Shown piece by piece: positions 7,462 to 11,495 of a stretch of 11,495 bases of DNA. The notes under the pieces were generated by a model. That model did no database searches, was not told the origin of the DNA, and worked only from the letters and a program-made list of their open reading frames with translations. The translations under genes and the position numbers were made by a program. Origin of the DNA: Burkholderiales bacterium (lineage in GTDB: Bacteria > Pseudomonadota > Gammaproteobacteria > Burkholderiales > Casimicrobiaceae); NCBI GenBank assembly GCA_031277445.1, contig JAITMH010000037.1:1-11495 (forward strand), written 5' to 3'. The stretch's first letter is position 1. The number at the start of each line of letters is the position of its first letter.

Positions 7462-7501
7462 AACCCCATCCCCACCCCAGCCCTCCCCTTGAAGGGGAGG
7501 G
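7462..7501 (-). repeat. Palindromic repeat E with G-tract tail, copy 3 (reverse)
   Basis: CCCTCCCC (7481-7488) and GGGGAGGG (7494-7501) flank TTGAA, and the tail lies on the left as CCCCATCCCCACCCC, so the G tracts are on the minus strand. It ends about 43 bp before the rpsO promoter -10 and marks the boundary between repeat DNA and unique DNA. Confidence 0.85.
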
Positions 7502-7521
7502 AGAAGAACGATGAAAACAAA

Positions 7522-7557
7522 AGGTTTTCTCCGGCTTTCTACGCTATAATGATGGCC
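7522..7557 (+). promoter_or_regulatory. Probable rpsO promoter
   Basis: A consensus -10 TATAAT lies at 7545-7550. No good -35 is found at 16-18 bp (the region reads AAGGTTTT). Transcription would start near 7556-7558, giving a leader of about 52 nt. Its position just after the repeats, in unique DNA, supports separate expression of rpsO from the upstream operon. Confidence 0.5.
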
Positions 7558-7579
7558 TTTTTTAGAGACCCCATTGACA

Positions 7580-7600
7580 CGCTTCAAGAAAGCGAGAGGA
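7580..7600 (+). promoter_or_regulatory. rpsO leader hairpin and Shine-Dalgarno
   Basis: A CGCTT/AAGCG stem (7580-7584 and 7590-7594, 5-nt loop) directly precedes the Shine-Dalgarno GAGAGGA (7594-7600), which is 8 nt from the ATG at 7609. S15 is known to repress its own message by binding leader structures in several bacteria. This small stem could be part of such a site, but no characteristic S15 motif can be confirmed by eye. Confidence 0.35.
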
Positions 7601-7608
7601 TAAAAGCC

Positions 7609-7878
7609 ATGACCGCTTCGGTTCAGGAAAAAGCAAAAATTATCACGGATTTTCAACGCGCTTCAGGAGACACCGGTTCTCCCGAAGTTCAAGTCGCGCT
7701 GCTCACCGCACGCATTAACGGTTTGAACGGGCACTTCAAGGCTCACGTCAAGGATCACCACTCCCGCCGTGGCCTGCTTCGCATGGTATCGCGCCGTCGC
7801 AAATTGCTCGATTACTTGAAATCGCGCAATGCCGACAGTTACAGAACGCTGATCGAAAAACTCGGGTTGCGCAAGTGA
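7609..7878 (+). CDS. rpsO: 30S ribosomal protein S15
   Basis: S15 is a primary 16S rRNA-binding protein that organises the central domain of the 30S subunit. The protein has 89 residues, the same as E. coli S15. The conserved blocks [36 protein letters not shown] and KLLDYLK are present. The ATG at 7609 is chosen for its family-matching N-terminus and the GAGAGGA ribosome-binding site. An open frame extends upstream, but that part is repeat-derived and leader sequence. It has its own promoter candidate and is separated from pnp by a terminator hairpin. Confidence 0.97.
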   Translation: MTASVQEKAKIITDFQRASGDTGSPEVQVALLTARINGLNGHFKAHVKDHHSRRGLLRMVSRRRKLLDYLKSRNADSYRTLIEKLGLRK

Positions 7879-7985
7879 GTCCCGGTCGGACGGTTCCGGC
7901 GCATCATTCGTATCCCCCTCTCAATATGGAGCGGGCTATCCGTTTTATTTCAACGCTTTTTACCGTCGATTTTTTTGCTTAACCG

Positions 7986-8019
7986 AATGACCGTTCACCT
8001 TCGTGCGCGGTCATTTTTT
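7986..8019 (+). terminator. Terminator/leader hairpin between rpsO and pnp
   Basis: AATGACCG (7986-7993) pairs with CGGTCATT (8008-8015), with a small inner CAC/GTG stem closed by CTTC, and six T residues (8014-8019) follow. In E. coli the rpsO-pnp gap also has a terminator and a leader stem cut by RNase III and used in PNPase autoregulation. The same position here makes either role plausible. The structure ends 19 nt before the pnp ATG. I see no convincing pnp promoter in 7879-8038. Confidence 0.65.
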
Positions 8020-8038
8020 ATTTCAAGGGTTGTATAAC

Positions 8039-10165
8039 ATGAACGCTCCCATTAAGAAGTCCATCGCCTACGGTAGCCGCACACTGACACTGGAAACCGG
8101 CGAAATTGCCCGTCAAGCTACCGGCGCTGTCATGGCCAGCCTCGGCGAAACTGCCGTTCTGGTTTCCGTCGTTGCCGCCAAGTCGGCCAAACCCGGGCAG
8201 GATTTTTTCCCGCTGACCGTCGATTATCAGGAAAAGACCTACGCCGCAGGCAAAATCCCCGGCGGTTTTTTCAAACGCGAAGGCCGCCCGTCCGAAAAGG
8301 AAACGCTGACCTGTCGCTTGATCGACCGTCCCATTCGTCCGCTTTTCCCGGACGGTTTCTACAATGAAGTGCAAATCGTGGCCACCGTGATGTCGGTCGA
8401 TCCTGAAGTCGATCCCGACATTCCGGCGATGATCGGCGCCTCGGCAGCGCTGGCGATTGCCGGCATTCCGTTCAATGGGCCGATCGGCGCCGCCCGCGTC
8501 GGCTACATCGACGGCCAGTATGTGCTGAATCCCGACAAGAGCGATTTGCCGCAGTCCGCCCTCGATCTCGTCGTTGCCGGTACGGAAGCCGCTGTGTTAA
8601 TGGTTGAATCAGAAGCGAAAGAACTCTCCGAAGACGTGATGCTGGGCGCCGTGATGTTCGGGCATCAGCAGCAACAAGCCGTGATTGATCTGATTCACGG
8701 CCTCGTCGAAGAAGCCGGAAAGTCCTTGTGGGACTGGCAGCCGCCGGAGAAAGACCAGCCGCTGATTGACAAAGTCACGGCAGCCGCCGACGCCGAATTG
8801 CGCGAAGCGTATCAAATTCGCTCGAAATCGCAGCGTTCGCAACGGCTCTCCGAAATCGCCGCCAAAGTTCAGACCGAATGCGACGCCGACGGAGATCCTT
8901 CGCTTGCCGCACACATCGCGCAAATCCTGTTCGATCTGGAAGCCAAAATTGTCCGCAGCCAGATTCTGTCCGGCGAACCGCGCATTGATGGCCGCGACAC
9001 CCGCACCGTGCGCCCTATCGCCATTCGCACCGGCGTACTGCCGCGCACTCACGGTTCGGCGCTTTTCACACGCGGCGAAACACAAGCGCTCGTCGTCGCC
9101 ACGCTCGGTACTGCGCGTGACGAACAAATCATCGACGCGCTGCAAGGCGAATACCGCGACCGCTTCATGCTGCACTACAACATGCCGCCCTACGCCACCG
9201 GCGAAACCGGCCGCGTCGGTTCGCCGAAGCGCCGCGAAATCGGTCATGGCCGTCTCGCCAAACGTGCGTTAATCAACGTGCTGCCATCGGCAAATGATTT
9301 TTCGTACTCAATGCGCGTCGTCTCCGAAATCACCGAATCGAACGGTTCGTCGTCGATGGCGTCGGTTTGCGGCGGCAGCCTCGCGTTGATGGACGCCGGT
9401 GTGCCGACTTCGGCGCACGTTGCCGGTATCGCGATGGGACTGATCAAAGAAGGCAGCCGCTTCGCCGTGCTGACCGACATCCTCGGCGACGAAGACCATC
9501 TGGGCGATATGGATTTCAAAGTCGCGGGTACGATCAACGGCGTGACCGCACTGCAAATGGACATCAAAATCCAGGGCATCACCAAAGACATCATGGCCGT
9601 TGCGCTGACGCAAGCGCGGGAAGGCCGGATGCACATCCTTGACCTGATGCAGCAAGCGCTCCCGCATTCGCGCACCGAAATTTCGCAGCACGCGCCACGC
9701 ATGATGACCTTCAAAATCAACCCGGAAAAAATCCGCGATGTGATCGGCAAAGGCGGCGCCGTCATTCGTGCGTTGACAGAAGAAACCGGTACCGTCATCG
9801 ACATCACCGACGACGGCATGATCACCATCTCCTCCGTCAACGCCGAAGCCTGCAACGTTGCGCGGAAACGGATCGAAGAAATCACCGCCGAAGTCGAAAT
9901 CGGCAAGACCTACGAAGGCACCGTTCTGCGATTGCTCGACTTTGGCGCCATCGTTCAAGTGTTGCCTGGCCGCGACGGTCTGCTGCACATTTCGCAAATC
10001 GCCAAAGAGCGCGTCAATCAGGTTTCCGATTACCTGAAAGAAGGGCAGGCCGTTCGCGTCAAAGTGCTTGAAGCCGACGAAAAAGGAAAAATCCGTTTGT
10101 CAATGAAAGCGGCCTCCGAAGACGACGCTGCGCCGGAGAGCGCACAGGAACCCGAAGCAAACTGA
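8039..10165 (+). CDS. pnp: Polyribonucleotide nucleotidyltransferase (PNPase)
   Basis: PNPase degrades RNA 3' to 5' by phosphorolysis, works in the degradosome and can add tails in reverse. The protein has 708 residues (E. coli 711). The first RNase PH domain contains [14 protein letters not shown], and an all-alpha linker follows. The second RNase PH domain has [12 protein letters not shown], with the catalytic aspartates at 486 and 492, matching E. coli numbering. A KH domain with GKGG (570-573) and an S1 domain (about 622-690) complete it, followed by a short acidic tail. The ATG at 8039 has AAGGG (8025-8029) with 9-nt spacing and is preferred over an upstream GTG at 8003 that lies in the leader hairpin. 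Confidence 0.98.
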   Translation: MNAPIKKSIAYGSRTLTLETGEIARQATGAVMASLGETAVLVSVVAAKSAKPGQDFFPLTVDYQEKTYAAGKIPGGFFKREGRPSEKETLTCRLIDRPIRPLFPDGFYNEVQIVATVMSVDPEVDPDIPAMIGASAALAIAGIPFNGPIGAARVGYIDGQYVLNPDKSDLPQSALDLVVAGTEAAVLMVESEAKELSEDVMLGAVMFGHQQQQAVIDLIHGLVEEAGKSLWDWQPPEKDQPLIDKVTAAADAELREAYQIRSKSQRSQRLSEIAAKVQTECDADGDPSLAAHIAQILFDLEAKIVRSQILSGEPRIDGRDTRTVRPIAIRTGVLPRTHGSALFTRGETQALVVATLGTARDEQIIDALQGEYRDRFMLHYNMPPYATGETGRVGSPKRREIGHGRLAKRALINVLPSANDFSYSMRVVSEITESNGSSSMASVCGGSLALMDAGVPTSAHVAGIAMGLIKEGSRFAVLTDILGDEDHLGDMDFKVAGTINGVTALQMDIKIQGITKDIMAVALTQAREGRMHILDLMQQALPHSRTEISQHAPRMMTFKINPEKIRDVIGKGGAVIRALTEETGTVIDITDDGMITISSVNAEACNVARKRIEEITAEVEIGKTYEGTVLRLLDFGAIVQVLPGRDGLLHISQIAKERVNQVSDYLKEGQAVRVKVLEADEKGKIRLSMKAASEDDAAPESAQEPEAN

Positions 10166-10199
10166 TGCCTTACTGTTTCCGCTTCAAGGTGGAAAAATT

Positions 10200-10238
10200 C
10201 CCTCCCCTTCAAGGGGAGGGTTAGGGTGGGGATGGGGG
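10200..10238 (+). repeat. Palindromic repeat E with G-tract tail, copy 4
   Basis: Arms 10200-10207 and 10213-10220 flank TTCAA, followed by TTAGGGTGGGGATGGGGG. It lies 34 nt after the pnp stop and could stabilise or block the 3' end of the pnp message. It has no T run. As in copy 1, the G runs fit a four-tract quadruplex motif. Confidence 0.85.
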
Positions 10239-10242
10239 AATG

Positions 10243-10319
10243 ATAGTAATTTTTTCGTGGCTTTCGTGTTTTTCGTAGTTAAAGGTTTTTTCTCCGTGTC
10301 TCCGCGCCTCCGCGTGAGA
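10243..10319 (+). repeat. Composite repeat B'-A upstream of the TerC gene
   Basis: GATAGTAATTTTTTCGTG, then CTTTCGTGTTTTTCGTAGTT, then TTTTTTCTCCGTG, ending in CGCGCCTCCGCGTGAG. The reverse complement of 11128-11190 carries the same order with similar spacing, so the TerC gene is flanked by inverted copies. Confidence 0.8.
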
Positions 10320-10320
10320 T

Positions 10321-10349
10321 AAAAAAGGGCGGGGTTGAATCTCGCCCCG
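10321..10349 (-). terminator. GC hairpin with a minus-strand T run
   Basis: GGGCG (10327-10331) can pair with CGCCC (10343-10347), or CGGGG with CCCCG one register over. On the minus strand the stem is followed by six T residues (10321-10326 read in reverse). It would terminate minus-strand transcription, but there is no minus-strand gene nearby, so it may be another repeat module. Confidence 0.3.
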
Positions 10350-10361
10350 TGAGACTTGAAA

Positions 10362-10414
10362 GGTGGGTAAGTCATTCTGCGCGAAGCGAAGCGGAGTCGC
10401 AGAATCAACCCACC
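10362..10414 (+). repeat. Long imperfect hairpin (repeat H) next to the TerC ribosome-binding site
   Basis: Outer arms GGTGGGT (10362-10368) and ACCCACC (10408-10414) enclose perfect inner arms ATTCTGCG (10374-10381) and CGCAGAAT (10398-10405). The loop contains GCGAAGCGAAGC. The inner part is the reverse complement of unit H at 7236-7271. The structure ends 6 nt before the AGGA of the following gene, so it could affect its translation. Confidence 0.7.
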
Positions 10415-10433
10415 CTACGCAGGAAACACCATT

Positions 10434-11114
10434 TTGGAAATCGGATTTAACGCGGTCTTCATCACCGCCGTTCTGCAAATCATCGCCATCGACATCCTGC
10501 TCGGCGGCGATAACGCCATCGTGATCGCGCTGGCCTGCCGCCGCCTCCCGCCCAAACAACGCCGCCTCGGTATTTTCTGGGGCGTGTTCGGCGCCGTGGC
10601 ATTGCGCCTCATTCTGATCTTCTTTGCGCTGCAACTGCTGGGCATTCCTTTCCTGAAAATCATTGGCGCCCTATTGCTCTTCTGGATCGGCGTCAAACTG
10701 ATCCAACCCGATAACGAGCATCACAACGAAGCCACCGTCGCCGGAAGCACACGTCTTCTCGGCGCCATCAAAACCATTGTGATCGCCGATGCCGTGATGA
10801 GCCTCGACAACGTGATCGCCGTTTCCGCTGCCGCGCAAGGCCACTTCGGACTGGCGGTTTTCGGCATTCTGATCAGCGTACCGATTATCGTCTGGGGCAG
10901 CCGCTTCGTGTTGTGGCTGCTTGACCGCTATCCGGTCATTATCCTGTTCGGAGGCGCACTCCTCGGCTGGGTCGGCGGCGGAATGCTGACAGGCGACGCT
11001 GCGCTGCAACCCTACACCGCCGAATGGCCAACATACAGCAAATACCTTGCGGCTGCCGCCGGCGCACTCTTTGTGCTGGGCATCGGCAAGTGGATCGCCC
11101 GCCGGAAAATCTAA
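10434..11114 (+). CDS. TerC/YjbE-family integral membrane protein, probable metal transporter
   Basis: The protein has 226 residues and about seven membrane helices (roughly 7-32, 47-69, 72-89, 110-130, 135-157, 165-183, 203-221). Two internally related family motifs are present: AIDILLGGDNAIVIAL (Asp20, Asp26, Asn27) and ADAVMSLDNVIAVSAA (Asp119, Asp125, Asn126). In TerC proteins such membrane acidic residues are thought to bind metal, and relatives export manganese or confer tellurite resistance. The TTG at 10434 is the start, with AGGA at 10421-10424 and 9-nt spacing. YjbE-type genes often follow a yybP-ykoY manganese riboswitch, but none is recognisable here; the leader is repeat DNA instead. 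It is 268 bp from pnp and probably not part of that operon. Confidence 0.9.
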   Translation: MEIGFNAVFITAVLQIIAIDILLGGDNAIVIALACRRLPPKQRRLGIFWGVFGAVALRLILIFFALQLLGIPFLKIIGALLLFWIGVKLIQPDNEHHNEATVAGSTRLLGAIKTIVIADAVMSLDNVIAVSAAAQGHFGLAVFGILISVPIIVWGSRFVLWLLDRYPVIILFGGALLGWVGGGMLTGDAALQPYTAEWPTYSKYLAAAAGALFVLGIGKWIARRKI

Positions 11115-11128
11115 GCGCAAAGAATAGC

Positions 11129-11495
11129 TCACGCGAAGACGCGGAGAAAAAGCTTTTAACCACGAAAAACACGAAAGTCACGAAAAAATTATCGTTTGCG
11201 CGAAGCGTAGTGCGTAGAACCGTAGGCTGGCGATGAGCGAAGCGAATCCCAGCGTATTGCCTCACGCGGAGCCCGTAGCCTGGACAAGCGAAGCGCAGTC
11301 CGGGAACCGTTTTGCTTCACGCGAAGACGCGGAGAAAAAAGCTTTTAACCACGAAAAACACGAAAGTCACGAAAAAAATTATCGTTTGCGCAAAGCGTAG
11401 TGCGTAGAACCGTAGGCTGGCGATGAGCGCAGCGAATCCCAGCGTATTGCCTCACGCGGAGCCCGTAGCCTGGACAAGCGAAGCGCAGTCCGGGA
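11129..11495 (-). repeat. Tandem duplication of a composite repeat (about 190-bp unit)
   Basis: Copy 1 (11129-11305) and copy 2 (11317-11495, running off the window) are offset by 188 bp at the start and 190 bp at the end. They differ by two substitutions (11201-type G/A and 11239-type A/C positions) and two one-base poly-A length changes. Each unit, read on the minus strand, contains modules C, A, F, a GTTCTACGCACTACGC segment, B' and A. An 11-bp linker (11306-11316) separates the copies. No gene is seen after the TerC stop at 11114. Confidence 0.9.

Noticed and set aside
7574..7604. TTGACA at 7574-7579 as a -35 box
   Set aside because: No acceptable -10 lies at normal spacing, and any start site would fall at or inside the rpsO start codon.
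7387..7608. N-terminal extension of S15
   Set aside because: The open frame continues upstream by chance through repeat E and the promoter region; the 89-residue form matches the family exactly.
8003..8038. GTG at 8003 as pnp start
   Set aside because: It is in the loop of the terminator hairpin with no ribosome-binding site; the ATG at 8039 gives the expected PNPase N-terminus.
10166..10433. yybP-ykoY manganese riboswitch upstream of the TerC gene
   Set aside because: The region is accounted for by repeat modules and simple hairpins, and I could not find the conserved riboswitch core by eye.

Overview
The window carries a chromosomal core-gene cluster from a proteobacterium. The RimP, NusA, PNPase and S15 sequences and the gene order suggest a betaproteobacterium with roughly 55-58% GC. 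That placement is inferred from reading the proteins, without an alignment, and no genus is proposed.

Layout: positions 1-76 hold what looks like the tail of an IS5-type transposase, cut by the window edge. Positions 77-363 are repeat debris. Positions 424-516 form a short leader with an extended -10 promoter, a perfect intrinsic-terminator hairpin and a possible 24-codon leader ORF. The translation/RNA cluster follows on the plus strand: rimP (517-990), nusA (987-2498, overlapping rimP), infB (2520-5357), rbfA (5469-5855), truB (6092-7051), rpsO (7609-7878) and pnp (8039-10165). The last gene is a TerC/YjbE-family membrane protein (10434-11114). No convincing minus-strand gene was found.

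How the genes work together: RimP and RbfA mature the 30S subunit, S15 is a primary 16S-binding protein, IF2 starts translation, TruB makes pseudouridine 55 in tRNA, NusA controls transcription pausing, termination and antitermination, and PNPase degrades RNA. A terminator hairpin lies between rpsO and pnp. The TerC-like protein is probably a metal (Mn-type) transporter unrelated to the operon.

The unusual content is the intergenic DNA. The rimP-nusA and nusA-infB junctions are tight, but the infB-rbfA, rbfA-truB, truB-rpsO and pnp-terC gaps, and both window ends, are packed with short, imperfect, modular repeats in both orientations. Labels used below: A, CGCGCCTTCGCGTGAG-like; B, tandem TTCTTTGCG or a related TTTCGTGTTTTTCGTGG form; C, CCCGGA-arm palindrome with a GCTTCGC centre; D, CTGATCCCTGATTCCTGAC-like; E, CCCTCCCC/GGGGAGGG palindrome with a G-tract tail; F, GCTGG-arm unit; G and H, GTCATT-ended units. 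C, F, G and H have different arms around a common AGCGAAGCG-type centre. Two repeats have entered genes: one adds about 25 in-frame codons near the TruB C-terminus, and one supplies the last residues of RbfA. These repeats are the main candidate for something not yet well described.
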